A stretch of 64,000 bases of DNA from Anaeromicrobium sediminis (GTDB lineage Bacteria; Bacillota; Clostridia; Peptostreptococcales; Thermotaleaceae). Position 1 is the stretch's first letter; each line of letters opens with the position of its first letter. The position numbers were made by a program, and so were the translations under genes. Under the pieces are notes generated by a model. It saw only the letters and a program-made list of their open reading frames with translations. It made no database searches and was not told where the DNA came from. This document shows positions 63,999-64,000 of the stretch, piece after piece. The stretch covers positions 124,001-188,000 of the forward strand of contig NZ_NIBG01000007.1 of assembly GCF_002270055.1 (NCBI RefSeq), written 5' to 3'.

Positions 63999-64000
63999 GT

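Overview
The window looks like chromosomal DNA of a spore-forming, low-GC Gram-positive anaerobe of the class Clostridia. The AT-rich sequence, purine-rich ribosome binding sites, a sleB-ypeB spore germination pair, CgeB-type spore glycosyltransferases, an FprA-type flavoprotein and a CBS/DRTGG-type manganese pyrophosphatase all point there. A species cannot be named from this sequence alone.

Left part (1-16.6 kb): a 6S RNA gene on the minus strand is followed by a VanZ-like protein, a metallophosphatase, a CPBP protease and an M55 D-aminopeptidase. A gene for an NMT1/SsuA-type ABC substrate-binding lipoprotein is split in two (4282-4524 and 12060-12824) by a 7,535-bp element. The element carries a large serine recombinase, a GNAT acetyltransferase, a small protein, and a four-gene operon: PAS-PP2C phosphatase, RsbW-like kinase, chemoreceptor, STAS antagonist. 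Removing the element rejoins the two halves in frame as a 335-codon gene, as in skin-type excisable elements. An NHL-repeat protein and a NiaR repressor next to a PTS-EIIC-like transporter follow.

Middle part (16.6-35.5 kb): YitT and CapA family proteins, peptidase T, an MBL hydrolase, sleB-ypeB, FprA, a class I aminotransferase, a polar amino acid ABC transporter, a chemoreceptor, a membrane-anchored glycerophosphodiesterase and a CDF transporter.

Regulated amino acid modules (35.8-55.3 kb): the first module holds a threonine aldolase, a periplasmic-binding-type sensor kinase and an NtrC-type sigma-54 activator. These are followed by an NhaC-type antiporter, a P1 peptidase and an Asp/Glu racemase. 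A -24/-12 promoter and two palindromic upstream sites precede the antiporter. The second module pairs a GlnK/GlnL-like two-component system with a glutamate/dicarboxylate symporter and a paralogous racemase. Between them are a manganese pyrophosphatase, a C26 peptidase, an rRNA methyltransferase and several small membrane proteins.

Right end (55.3-63.8 kb): a surface polysaccharide locus, probably for the spore. It has two paralogous CgeB-GT2 fusions, a UDP-ManNAc dehydrogenase, a deacetylase-like protein, a hexapeptide acetyltransferase and an unusual PP-loop ATPase with a cysteine cluster.

A family of about 130-175-bp structured repeats recurs across the window: five copies plus one cut by the window edge. 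Each copy starts at the T-tract of an intrinsic terminator, always in the direction of the upstream gene, and one of its hairpins shows a compensatory base change. The split gene and this repeat family are the two most interesting observations.
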